The notes beneath the pieces were generated by a model, which saw nothing but the letters and a program-made list of their open reading frames with translations, was not told the origin of the DNA and made no database searches. From JALNZU01 sp964463695 (GTDB lineage: Bacteria; Bacteroidota; Bacteroidia; Bacteroidales; F082), in NCBI GenBank assembly GCA_964463695.1, contig CAYXCZ010000002.1:114221-178220 (forward strand): a DNA stretch of 64,000 nucleotides. Direction: 5' to 3'. Positions 17,762-26,663 of this stretch are shown here, in pieces (the first letter of the stretch is position 1; each line of letters begins with the position of its first letter). Made by a program: the position numbers and the translations under genes.

Positions 17762-20212
17762 ATGATAAAAAATCACGGCTCTAAAGTAGCCATACAGTCG
17801 GGCGACAAAACCATCACCTACCAGGGACTTATTGCAAGTATTCATTACTTTGCAGGTTTATACACAGTTTCAGAAGCTGCCCGTGTCGTTGTTTTTTCTG
17901 AAAACAGGGTTGGGTATATCGCTGCGTTCTACTCTGCCTGGCAGCAAAAAGCTATAGGTGTTCCGGTTGATTTTATGGCAACCGTTTCCGAAGTAGCTTA
18001 TATCATCAATGATTGCCAGCCTGAAGTGGTTTTCTGTTCCAAAGACAAGCTTGAAACTATGCTCAAAGCGTTGGAACAAGCTGGAAGTATGGCCCGGTTA
18101 ATAGTTATCGATGAGCATGAAGATGCTGTTGCCACAGTTCCTGAAATTGCTTTCCGTCAGGTTGAGAAGGATGCTACAGCAGTACTAATATATACTTCAG
18201 GAACAACAGGAAGCCCGAAAGGCGTGATGCTCAGTTTTGCAAACCTGATTCAGAATATTGATGCAGTATCACAACATATACCTATTTATAACCAGGATTC
18301 ACGCGTTTTGATTCTTCTCCCGCTGCATCATATCTTCCCGCTTATGGGTACGATGATCATCCCGCTTTATGTGGGAGCTTCAGTGGCTATAAGTCCTTCT
18401 ATGGCTTCGGAAGATATTATGGGCACACTTCAAAAAAACCGCATCACTATTATCATTGGCGTTCCCCGCTTGTTTGCGGCTATCCGCAAAGGGGTAATGG
18501 ATAAGATAAATAAGAGTGCTGTAGCGCGGCTTTTGTTTGGTTTAGCCGAAAAGTTACAATCTCCGGCTTTTTCAAAGAAAGTATTTGGTGCGGTGCACAA
18601 AAAGTTGGGCGGTGCAGTTGAGAGTCTTGTTTCAGGCGGTGCTGCTTTAGATCCTGCAGTTGGTAAAGATTTCCAAACACTTGGTTTTGAAGTTCTTGAA
18701 GGCTATGGAATGACCGAAGCAGCTCCTATGATTACGTTCACCAGACCAAAAAGGGTACGCATCGGTTCACCCGGAGAAGCTATGCCAGGAACAGATATAC
18801 GTATTGTTGACGGAGAAATTACAGCTGCTGGCGGTAATATCATGAAAGGTTATTATAACCGGCCCGAAGAAACAGCAGCGGTTCTCAAAGAAGGTTGGCT
18901 ATACACAGGTGATCTTGGTCATCTTGACAACGACGGTTATCTTTATATAACAGGACGAAAGAAAGAAATAATTGTGCTTTCAAATGGCAAGAATGTAAAT
19001 CCTGTTGAGCTCGAGGAAGAACTTCTTAAGTCGCAGCTTGTGACCGATTTAGGTGTATTTTTTGCCAACGATCAGCTTCAGGTGATGATTATACCCAATC
19101 GTGAAGCACTGAATGAAATTAGCAACGGAGACGATGAGGCAACCATAAAAAAACAGCTTATTGAGCCTTTCAATAAAAGCGTTTCTTCCTACAAAAAAAT
19201 TATGCGATTCTATCTTACTGATAAAGAGTTGCCACGCACGCGTTTGGGAAAACTTCAACGATTTAAGCTGGCAGGCCTCATTGAGCAGCAGGAAGAAGCT
19301 GATTCAGATATCACAACTACATCCGACCCTGTTTTTGTAATGGTTTCTTCATTTCTCGAAAAGGAAAAAGGGAGAAAAGTTCGCTCAACTCATCATCTTG
19401 AAATGGATTTAGGACTCGATTCTCTTGATAAAGTGAGCTTACAGGCATTTCTTCAACAAACATTTGGGGTTTCACCTGAGCCACACACAATGGCCGATTT
19501 TGCTAATGTAGCTGAATTATCCAAATGGATTAGCGAACATAAGACACGCATGGAAGAAACACAAATCAACTGGAAAGATATTTTGCAGGAGAAAGTTTCG
19601 CTTAAATTGCCCGCATCCTGGATCACTGGAAATATTGCACTGTGGGCTTCACGGGTGTTTTTTAAGCTTTATTTCCGTTTCCGCTCCACGGGAATGGAAA
19701 AAATTCCGGATGGGCCATGTATTTTGGCTCCCAATCATCAAAGCTTTTTTGATGGTCTTTTTGTTGCATCTTACCTGCGTTTCGATCAGGCTAAGAAGAC
19801 CTATTTCTATGCTAAGGAAAAACATATCCGGCAGGAATGGCTCAAGTTTCTGGCTAACAGAAACAATATCATCATCATGGACCTGAATCATAACCTCAAA
19901 GAATCTATCCAGAAAATGGGAGAGGTGTTGAAAAGCAATAAAAAGATCATCATTTTCCCTGAAGGAACACGTACCTTTAATGGAAATCTGGGTGACTTTA
20001 AAAAAACTTTCGCAATCCTTAGTCGTGAGCTTAATGTTCCAATTGTACCTGTTTCAATCAAAGGTGCTTTTGATGCTTTGCCTCGCGGCAGTTTCTTCCC
20101 CAAACCATGGAAAAAAGTGAGCGTTGAGTTCCTTGACCCTGTGTATCCAGGACAACACACTTACGAAACCCTTTCGCAACTAGTTAAGTCGAAGATACAA
20201 CTTACAATGTAA
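17762..20212 (+). CDS. acyl-AMP ligase / acyl carrier / lysophospholipid acyltransferase fusion
   Basis: This 816-residue protein combines three lipid-handling modules. Residues 1 to about 510 are an AMP-forming acyl ligase with the phosphate loop YTSGTTGSPKG (144-154), the EGYGMTEAAP motif (313-322) and YTGDLGHLD (381-389). Residues about 520-595 are an acyl carrier domain with the phosphopantetheine serine in DLGLDSLD (Ser554). Residues about 640-816 are a PlsC-type acyltransferase with HxxxxD in NHQSFFDG (His659, Asp664) and FPEGTRTF (732-739). The family resemblance is to E. coli Aas, which lacks the carrier domain and has the opposite order. It may activate a fatty acid, hold it on its own carrier and transfer it to a lysolipid. 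It is monocistronic, bounded by terminators. Confidence 0.9.
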   Translation: MIKNHGSKVAIQSGDKTITYQGLIASIHYFAGLYTVSEAARVVVFSENRVGYIAAFYSAWQQKAIGVPVDFMATVSEVAYIINDCQPEVVFCSKDKLETMLKALEQAGSMARLIVIDEHEDAVATVPEIAFRQVEKDATAVLIYTSGTTGSPKGVMLSFANLIQNIDAVSQHIPIYNQDSRVLILLPLHHIFPLMGTMIIPLYVGASVAISPSMASEDIMGTLQKNRITIIIGVPRLFAAIRKGVMDKINKSAVARLLFGLAEKLQSPAFSKKVFGAVHKKLGGAVESLVSGGAALDPAVGKDFQTLGFEVLEGYGMTEAAPMITFTRPKRVRIGSPGEAMPGTDIRIVDGEITAAGGNIMKGYYNRPEETAAVLKEGWLYTGDLGHLDNDGYLYITGRKKEIIVLSNGKNVNPVELEEELLKSQLVTDLGVFFANDQLQVMIIPNREALNEISNGDDEATIKKQLIEPFNKSVSSYKKIMRFYLTDKELPRTRLGKLQRFKLAGLIEQQEEADSDITTTSDPVFVMVSSFLEKEKGRKVRSTHHLEMDLGLDSLDKVSLQAFLQQTFGVSPEPHTMADFANVAELSKWISEHKTRMEETQINWKDILQEKVSLKLPASWITGNIALWASRVFFKLYFRFRSTGMEKIPDGPCILAPNHQSFFDGLFVASYLRFDQAKKTYFYAKEKHIRQEWLKFLANRNNIIIMDLNHNLKESIQKMGEVLKSNKKIIIFPEGTRTFNGNLGDFKKTFAILSRELNVPIVPVSIKGAFDALPRGSFFPKPWKKVSVEFLDPVYPGQHTYETLSQLVKSKIQLTM

Positions 20213-20239
20213 CAACTTGTAAAACAATATTATAAGTAG

Positions 20240-20266
20240 AACCGGCAGTAAATTCCGGTTTTTTTA
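20240..20266 (+). terminator. rho-independent terminator after the acyl-ligase fusion gene
   Basis: AACCGG and CCGGTT pair around a nine-base loop and are followed by seven T. Confidence 0.8.
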
Positions 20267-20283
20267 TCTTGATTTTTTTAAAA

Positions 20284-20922
20284 ATGATTGAAACTATTGC
20301 ATCAATAAGTCTGCTCGCATGGATTGGCTATCTTGCCTCCATCATCATTGCTTTTTCGATGACCATGAGCTCAATAGTCAAGTTCAGGATTATCAATTTG
20401 GTTGGCGCTTCGCTTTTTTCGCTGTATGGCTTTGTCATCGGAGCTTATCCAGTGGGAATTTTGAACGCTTTTATCGTTTCTATCGACATTTATTACCTCC
20501 TCAAAATCTTTGGGCGTAAGGAATCATTTGAAGTGCTCGAAGTTAGGGCTGATAATCGATATATGCTTAAGTTCCTGGCATATCACCATAAAGACATACA
20601 GTTGTTTTTCCCAGGTTTTGAATACAACCCAAATGAAACCAACATCAGTTTTTTTGTGTTGCGAAATATGGCTGTCGCAGGATTATTTCTAGGAAAAAAA
20701 GATGCTGAAGGTACTCTGACCGTAACCCTTGATTATGTGATTCCGGCTTACCGTGATTTTAAAAACGGGAAATTTGTCTATTATCACTTAAACAATAAGT
20801 TTCAGGATCAAGGTATTAAGAAAATGGTCACACATTTTAACAGTAAACCTCATCTTGATTATCTGCTTAAAAACGGGTTTACCAAAAATGCAAACGGCCA
20901 GCTGGAAAAGATCGTTACTTAA
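20284..20922 (+). CDS. YgjV-like membrane protein
   Basis: This 212-residue protein starts at the ATG at 20284; the upstream TTG lies at the end of the terminator T-tract and is less likely. The first 80 residues form three or four membrane segments, including IGYLASIIIAFSMTMSS and the repeat-like NLVGASLFSLYGFVIGAYPVGILNAFI, which resemble the YgjV family of inner-membrane proteins. The remaining 130 residues are soluble and unlike any domain I can name with certainty; the last part (NNKFQDQGIKKMVTHFN... YLLKNGF) is reminiscent of a GNAT acyltransferase edge. Function unknown. It converges on the TPR gene. Confidence 0.72.
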   Translation: MIETIASISLLAWIGYLASIIIAFSMTMSSIVKFRIINLVGASLFSLYGFVIGAYPVGILNAFIVSIDIYYLLKIFGRKESFEVLEVRADNRYMLKFLAYHHKDIQLFFPGFEYNPNETNISFFVLRNMAVAGLFLGKKDAEGTLTVTLDYVIPAYRDFKNGKFVYYHLNNKFQDQGIKKMVTHFNSKPHLDYLLKNGFTKNANGQLEKIVT

Positions 20923-20936
20923 AACCAACTGCAAAT

Positions 20937-20957
20937 CAACACTTTCTGGAAGTGTTG
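20937..20957. terminator. hairpin between convergent genes
   Basis: CAACACTT and AAGTGTTG pair around TCTGG. It lies exactly between the stops of the YgjV-like gene and the TPR gene, but neither side has a real T-tract, so it is at best a weak terminator. Confidence 0.4.
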
Positions 20958-21575
20958 TTACTTAATCAGGCTCAATCCTTCGAGTGCGCTGCTGTCGTTG
21001 GGTTTGATCAGAAGAGTTTTTTGAAACATAATTTTTGCTTCACGTAATTTTCCAGATTTGAGTTGCGACCAGGCTACCATCACAGCTGTGTCATAATCAA
21101 ACGGATAAAGATTCAGCACTTTGTTGAAATATTTAAGTGCAGTAACATAATCCTCCCGACCATAAGCTATGAGACCCATACGGTAATTAGCAGTTGTGTT
21201 CATCGGGTCGATTTTCAGTATTTCAACATACTGTTTTTCAACCTGAATCCAGTTACCAAGAGCTGCAGCCGGATTTACAAAACCAAGCCGTGCTTCAATC
21301 GACATTGGCATCATTTCGATGCATTTGAGGTAATATGGCAGCGCATCGGTGAACCGGCCAGAAACATAATTCAACCATCCTAAACGGATATTAATCTCAT
21401 AACTATCTGCTTTATACACAGATGTAATATGTTGAATTGCTGTTGCATATTCACCTTTACCTTCAGCATCATATGAAGCCTGAAACGCTTTTTGTTGCTT
21501 GTCAACATCCTGAGCCGATGCATACAGCGTCAGGAAAGTGAAACAAGTCAAAAGTAATTTTCTTAAAAGATCCAT
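20958..21575 (-). CDS. periplasmic TPR-repeat protein, last gene of the PqqD/ATP-grasp operon
   Basis: This 205-residue protein has a clear signal peptide (LLLTCFTFLTLYASAQ). It is followed by about five tetratricopeptide-like repeats, such as YEINIRLGWLNYVSGRFTDALPYYLKC and TANYRMGLIAYGREDYVTALKYFNKVL. TPR arrays mediate protein-protein contacts; this one is probably exported and may dock to the barrel protein encoded just upstream, whose 3' end it overlaps by 13 bases. No enzymatic motif is present. The overlap and shared orientation place it as the sixth gene of the cluster. Confidence 0.85.
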   Translation of the reverse strand: MDLLRKLLLTCFTFLTLYASAQDVDKQQKAFQASYDAEGKGEYATAIQHITSVYKADSYEINIRLGWLNYVSGRFTDALPYYLKCIEMMPMSIEARLGFVNPAAALGNWIQVEKQYVEILKIDPMNTTANYRMGLIAYGREDYVTALKYFNKVLNLYPFDYDTAVMVAWSQLKSGKLREAKIMFQKTLLIKPNDSSALEGLSLIK

Positions 21576-23047
21576 TTTATTCCTCCAATTAATGTATTTG
21601 ATTTCGTTGTGTAATAGTTTGTTTTCAGTTCACTGCCTTCAAAAAGATAATCGTAGCGCCTTTGATATTCATGCAAGCGATACCTTAACTGCAACTGTAA
21701 ATGCTTGGTAACCATATAAGAAGCCGATGCTTCAAACCGTGAACTAACGGTCTCGGGATTGTTGTATACGATATAACTGTATTGTTCGCTTAAGTTGTTG
21801 AGATGGCCAAAAAGATAATCAAGTTCAAGCGATGACCTTTTTCCAGGCCTCCACCCGAGCAAGAAACGGTAAGCGCTTGAACTTCTACTGTCCATATTGA
21901 GGTACAGAAACTCTCCCTGATGGACCAGTTTGAGGTTGCCCAAAGGATTGATCTGATAACCTGCGTTGATTTGAAATGCACTGCTGTCGTTGACACTGGC
22001 TTTGGTAAGACCACCGGTTGCTGTAAATATTCCAACATGATATTTCCCATGTAACGACATGCTGTAGTCGTTTGTTTCCCAAGCAACTGTGCTAAAAGTA
22101 GTTTTGCTTAACTCAGTCTCAAACAATTCAAGTGATCCGGTAGATGAGTCGTAAAAAGCAGTATCAGTTATCGTTTCAAGTTTTTGATCGGGGATTGTAA
22201 AGTCGCGTTTTGCCTGAAATAATTGTAAAGAAGAAACTAAACTCCACCTGTCTGATCCTGCCCACTGAAGCTGAAAATAAAGAGCCTTTTGTGTTAATTG
22301 GTGATCAAAATCTACAAGTCGTTCGTCGTTTGTTATTTTGTAGTAATAGGCATCACCGGCAGAGCTTGTAACAACTGAATCGAGCAAAAGGTTATTTTCA
22401 AGGTAAGCAAAACGGTCGGTTGCAACAATTGAAATATATTGTGCACCAACATACATCAGCCATTGAGGATTGGTTTGAAAATACAAACCGGCATCATAAA
22501 ATTGATTGTTATGATAAAAATGCTCCTGACCAAATATCCCCTCACTACCTGCTAATTCCACGAAATCAAGCCCATTCTCTGATCCCCGGTTTACCGTTCC
22601 GATATCAAGATGTGCCGAAACAGGTCGAAATCCTGATTTCATGCCCGATTGTTGCTGATATTCTTTAGTCATTTTCTGAAACAAGCTCCCTGCCTCTACA
22701 TTTTTCATCTGATAATTCAATGACTTGGAAAGTAAAAGTATTGCCGGGGCATCTGCAGTTTTAAAATTCAACGCTTGCCGGAAATGCGTTTCGGCTTTTG
22801 CTGTTTTCTGAAGTTCCAGACAAGCAATTCCCATACGCATCCTCAGATAATAATAATCAAGACCCTGTTTCCGCATCCAGTTCCCTGTATCGATTAGTGT
22901 TTTCCAGTTTTTTTGCTGGTAATATTGATAGGTGATGCTGTCGTAATAGGCCTCATTAACAATGGACTGCGCATTTGCCGGACGCTGCACAAAACCCAGG
23001 AATAAAACTATCCCAACAAAATAATATGTTAATTTATACACGTACAA
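21563..23047 (-). CDS. outer-membrane beta-barrel protein with N-terminal TPR-like region
   Basis: This 494-residue protein has a signal peptide ending near ANAQS. An N-terminal helical, TPR-like region follows (about residues 30-140, including YYYLRMRMGIACLELQKTAKAETHFRQAL). The remainder is built of alternating aromatic/polar strands (for example YDAGLYFQTNPQWLMYVGAQYISI and LIGGIKWIF at the very C-terminus), typical of an outer-membrane barrel; the arrangement resembles YaiO-type proteins. It overlaps the urea-transporter/M23 gene upstream by 14 bases and the TPR gene downstream by 13. I infer an export or surface-anchoring role within the operon; no specific ligand can be named. Confidence 0.82.
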   Translation of the reverse strand: MYVYKLTYYFVGIVLFLGFVQRPANAQSIVNEAYYDSITYQYYQQKNWKTLIDTGNWMRKQGLDYYYLRMRMGIACLELQKTAKAETHFRQALNFKTADAPAILLLSKSLNYQMKNVEAGSLFQKMTKEYQQQSGMKSGFRPVSAHLDIGTVNRGSENGLDFVELAGSEGIFGQEHFYHNNQFYDAGLYFQTNPQWLMYVGAQYISIVATDRFAYLENNLLLDSVVTSSAGDAYYYKITNDERLVDFDHQLTQKALYFQLQWAGSDRWSLVSSLQLFQAKRDFTIPDQKLETITDTAFYDSSTGSLELFETELSKTTFSTVAWETNDYSMSLHGKYHVGIFTATGGLTKASVNDSSAFQINAGYQINPLGNLKLVHQGEFLYLNMDSRSSSAYRFLLGWRPGKRSSLELDYLFGHLNNLSEQYSYIVYNNPETVSSRFEASASYMVTKHLQLQLRYRLHEYQRRYDYLFEGSELKTNYYTTKSNTLIGGIKWIF

Positions 23048-25229
23048 GGGTAGTTTTAGTTTCGTTTTTTATCAGCGTAAAACGCTGAAGCTGATTATTT
23101 TCGAAAACCATTTCATAGGTTCTTTTCGCAGTTGCTTTATCAAAAATAAGGAAATTAATCTCCGATTCGATCAAAATTTTTGAGCTGCTCAGATCATTGA
23201 TGAATTTTACCTGTTTCATGGAATGCGTGATTTTTAAAAACATGTAAAAAGGCGCAATGAAATCCTGAATAGTGAGAAGTGCCTTGTTTGGAAAAAGCGC
23301 GGTTGTAATCTTTTCTTTCATAACAAGTCCCGAACTGAAACCGGTGACAAGCTGATACGCTCCCAGATAAAAATCATAAAGCCACGAATCGCGGTTGCCT
23401 TCAAAATGGGTGAAATAAAAAATGTCGGGCTGCCTGATAAACCATGCTTTTGCTTTGGTTTCTTCGCATATCAGGTAACTGTTGTTGTAAATATCCGTCT
23501 CGGTTTTCCAGATGATTTCTTTAGCTTCCCCCGCATTCTCCCGCTTGAACCGGATCAGCTGACCGGGTACAAAGTGCAGTGACAAATCCAGTAGATCAAT
23601 CACCTGATTATTAGAAACAATATCACCTGTTTGGGGTTGTGAGGCCGCACAAAATTCACTTGACTCGCTGTGCTTTAAGAAGGCTGCAAAGGGGTAATTT
23701 AGTGTTGCAGCACCAATATCACCTGCTGTCTGAAATTGGAAATGGAGATGTGGGTAAGGCGATCTTCCGGAGTTTCCGCAGCGGCCAATTTGCTCGCCTT
23801 TTCGAACATATTGTCCTTTTTTTACAAGAATGCTGCCTTTTTGCAAATGACTCATTTGTGAAAAAAACGCCTCCGCATGATGAATAACAACACTGTTGCC
23901 CCAATTATTGCTAAGGTTAGCGTCGCCAATAATATTATCCTCAACTCCAGTTTCAACATCTGTGATATATCCATCGGCTGAAGCAATCACAGGTTTTCCG
24001 TAGCAATAATAGTCTTCCAGGCGCAGGCCTTTGTCCTTATAAGTTTTTCCTTCTTCATCGGTCATCTCAAAATCCCAAGCATATTTCCAAACATCTTTAT
24101 GAGTATGTATTCCATCGATGCCCTGAGTAATAGTCCACCGGCCAAAAAACGGAAGTTTAACATGTATTTTTCCAAGATGCGACAAACGGTTTTTGTTGAC
24201 CATGTAACTATATAAATTTCGCTCCGGGCTATGCTGTTGTATAAATACGAGTGTCGGCTTGTCTTGAAAGCGCTCTCTCATTATGAACACATAGAGTAAC
24301 AAAATAACGACCAAATTGAATGGAAGTGAATAAACCGAAAGCTGAAATGTGCCAAGCAAATAACCTCCGCTACTTATCAAAAATGCCAGAACCGGCACAG
24401 CAACAAATACCCAGAGGAGCGATGTAAATGAAGGAATAACAAAAAATACACCTATTGCGATGGATGTTAAGATGAAATTGAATCCGATAAAACTGTAGTT
24501 GAGTTCAGAGATGCTTGCACCTGTAAACTGATAAAAATACCAGGCAGCCACAAATCCGGCAACTGAATAAAGAAATGCCAGCCTCGACCAGAATAGCAAC
24601 CCGGCTGCAATAACAATACCAGCAAACATGTGATACTGAAAGAAAATTGCACCTAATGACCTGAAATACATTTTAATAGCTTCAGGCCATTGAAGCAGCT
24701 CAAACCAATCATAAATTTTTACAAGTGGCAAACCTCCAAGCAGGTACATCTCATTAAGAACGTAAATACCACGCTGACTGATCTCCAGATGAGTGAACTC
24801 TCTTGTGCTTAAAGTTACGATCCAAAGCGAAAGCAAAAAAGGAAGACTGAGATAAGGCAAACCATATTTGTAAAACATTCCCTCGAGCATAACGGTGACC
24901 ATAAGGCTTAGCAGTGCAGTAAAAACAAGGACAACTAAAAACGCCAGATTGAATTGATAATACAAACCTAAGCCAAGTCCTGCCAGCAAAGCATTGAAAC
25001 CATACAAACCGTCAATAACTTTCTGACGGTTCAGGCCCATGAGATAGGCGATAACATTGGCGCTGAGCACCGCAACCAATCCGCTAAAACCAGCATTAAG
25101 ATCGAAAAGACTTACCAAAATCAATATGACCCCAAGAACCTTGTTCTTTGAGAAAAAAACCTGGGTATAGCTGTTGCTGATACTTTGCCAGAAATAAGGA
25201 AAAACTGTTTGCAGCCTCAGGGCTATCAT
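23034..25229 (-). CDS. urea transporter / M23 metallopeptidase fusion protein
   Basis: This 731-residue protein has two recognisable parts. Residues 1 to about 315 are a UT-family urea transporter: about ten membrane segments with the internal-repeat signature present twice, as LYGFNALLAGLGLG (75-88) and SFIGFNFILTSIAIG (246-260). Residues about 345-510 are an M23 (LytM-like) peptidase with candidate zinc ligands His377/His375 and Asp386 in HTHKDVWKYAWDF and His494/His496 in PHLHFQ, so it is probably active. The last 220 residues are an unassigned domain. It overlaps the decarboxylase gene by 4 bases. UT proteins normally end in the cytoplasm, which would be odd for a cell-wall peptidase. Confidence 0.88.
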   Translation of the reverse strand: MIALRLQTVFPYFWQSISNSYTQVFFSKNKVLGVILILVSLFDLNAGFSGLVAVLSANVIAYLMGLNRQKVIDGLYGFNALLAGLGLGLYYQFNLAFLVVLVFTALLSLMVTVMLEGMFYKYGLPYLSLPFLLSLWIVTLSTREFTHLEISQRGIYVLNEMYLLGGLPLVKIYDWFELLQWPEAIKMYFRSLGAIFFQYHMFAGIVIAAGLLFWSRLAFLYSVAGFVAAWYFYQFTGASISELNYSFIGFNFILTSIAIGVFFVIPSFTSLLWVFVAVPVLAFLISSGGYLLGTFQLSVYSLPFNLVVILLLYVFIMRERFQDKPTLVFIQQHSPERNLYSYMVNKNRLSHLGKIHVKLPFFGRWTITQGIDGIHTHKDVWKYAWDFEMTDEEGKTYKDKGLRLEDYYCYGKPVIASADGYITDVETGVEDNIIGDANLSNNWGNSVVIHHAEAFFSQMSHLQKGSILVKKGQYVRKGEQIGRCGNSGRSPYPHLHFQFQTAGDIGAATLNYPFAAFLKHSESSEFCAASQPQTGDIVSNNQVIDLLDLSLHFVPGQLIRFKRENAGEAKEIIWKTETDIYNNSYLICEETKAKAWFIRQPDIFYFTHFEGNRDSWLYDFYLGAYQLVTGFSSGLVMKEKITTALFPNKALLTIQDFIAPFYMFLKITHSMKQVKFINDLSSSKILIESEINFLIFDKATAKRTYEMVFENNQLQRFTLIKNETKTTLVRV

Positions 25230-26587
25230 AAATCAAAATGCACTAAATGAGCCGGTACCGCCTCCATTCCGGTGATGGTATCCATGGTTTCGTTGTTTCT
25301 GATTACATGAACTTTTTCCTGCTCATCAATCAATACAACTTTAGGGCGCAAGGTAATAAATTGCATCCATTGTGTCATATTGTATGCTCCAACATGATGG
25401 ATCACTACTTGATCATCTTTGTTTAAAAGAGGCATGTTGATACTTTCGCGCACTACATCGATATTCATACATAAAGGCCCGTAGAGTGCGGTATCTTCGG
25501 TATATGAGGTAAATGATTGTGCCGGAGTGATTTTGTGATCATACCAAAAAGCAGTGAAAAGAATATTCACACCAACATCAAGAATCGTTGAACGCCGGCC
25601 ATCAGACAGCCGTTTGTTGGCTAAAACAGTTCCAAGTAACCATGCAGCATCATCAATAAGGGCACGTCCCGACTCAATGATTAGCAGTGGAGGGTTTTTT
25701 GGACGGTAATCACTGTTCATTAGCGCTGAGGTAATGGCTTCAGCGAAATCATCAATTGATGGACTTATGTCAGTTCCAGGTAAATACGAACCTTTCAGGG
25801 TGTTTTTCGAAGCAAAACCACCGCCCATATCAATATATTTGATCTCATGGTTGTATTTTGTAAGTACACTTTGAGCCAGATGTGCGAGCTTGGATGCCGC
25901 GACAGCGTAGGCCGATGGCGAAAGCATAAATGTGCCAATATGTGTATGTAATCCAACAAGATCCATCAAGCCTGAAAACAGTATTTTATTTAAAGCATCC
26001 CATGCCTGTCCGTTTTCATAGTTGAAACCAAAACGATCCCACATTGGATGAACACCTGTGTCCATGTTGACTCTGATAGCTACTTTTGGCCGTTGTCCGC
26101 TGTTTCTGGCAATATCCTGAAGCAAATACAACTCATCTAAATGATCAATATGTATCAGCGAATTGTTTGTAACAGCTTTTCTAAGGTCAGATTCCGATTT
26201 ATCAGGACCATTGAAAATAATCTTGCTTCCCTCCACACCGTTTCGGATGGCTTTATCGTATTCAAAACCAGAAACTACTTCAGCCCATGAACCTTCCTGA
26301 TGGAAAATATTGCAGACAGCATCGAGGTAATTTGTTTTGTAGCTCCATGCAAACTGAACCCGTGGGTAGCGTGTTTCGAATGCCTGTCGGGCATTGCGGT
26401 AGTTTTTCCGGATTTTCTTTTCTGAGATTACAAACAAAGGTGAGCCATATGATTTTATCAAATCCTTTACTGCATTACCTTCAATGTGTGTTACCGGTTC
26501 GTAAATGGTGCGCATGCCAAATTTGTTTGGCATATTGCTTTCGAGTCTTTTAATAATCGGCCGCTCGTATGTTTTTCGTGTTGCCAT
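25226..26587 (-). CDS. fold-type III PLP-dependent decarboxylase (LysA/ornithine decarboxylase superfamily)
   Basis: This 453-residue enzyme has the PLP lysine in FAWSYKTNYL (Lys84), a histidine stacking motif GLHTHIGT (213-220), the phosphate-binding DMGGGF (253-258), IESGRALI (304-311) in place of the usual EPGR, and the decarboxylase cysteine motif GPLCMNID (Cys373, Asp377). That cysteine supports decarboxylase over racemase. The substrate cannot be assigned: it is divergent from housekeeping diaminopimelate decarboxylase, and it sits between an ATP-grasp enzyme and a transporter-peptidase fusion. Possible substrates are diaminopimelate, ornithine, arginine or a peptide-linked amino acid. 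It overlaps the next gene by 4 bases. Confidence 0.88.
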   Translation of the reverse strand: MATRKTYERPIIKRLESNMPNKFGMRTIYEPVTHIEGNAVKDLIKSYGSPLFVISEKKIRKNYRNARQAFETRYPRVQFAWSYKTNYLDAVCNIFHQEGSWAEVVSGFEYDKAIRNGVEGSKIIFNGPDKSESDLRKAVTNNSLIHIDHLDELYLLQDIARNSGQRPKVAIRVNMDTGVHPMWDRFGFNYENGQAWDALNKILFSGLMDLVGLHTHIGTFMLSPSAYAVAASKLAHLAQSVLTKYNHEIKYIDMGGGFASKNTLKGSYLPGTDISPSIDDFAEAITSALMNSDYRPKNPPLLIIESGRALIDDAAWLLGTVLANKRLSDGRRSTILDVGVNILFTAFWYDHKITPAQSFTSYTEDTALYGPLCMNIDVVRESINMPLLNKDDQVVIHHVGAYNMTQWMQFITLRPKVVLIDEQEKVHVIRNNETMDTITGMEAVPAHLVHFDL

Positions 26588-26663
26588 GTTGTATTTTCTA
26601 AATGTGTTTCTGTCAATAATAAATTATAATTACACTAAGAGAATAACAATCCCGGATAGGGGT

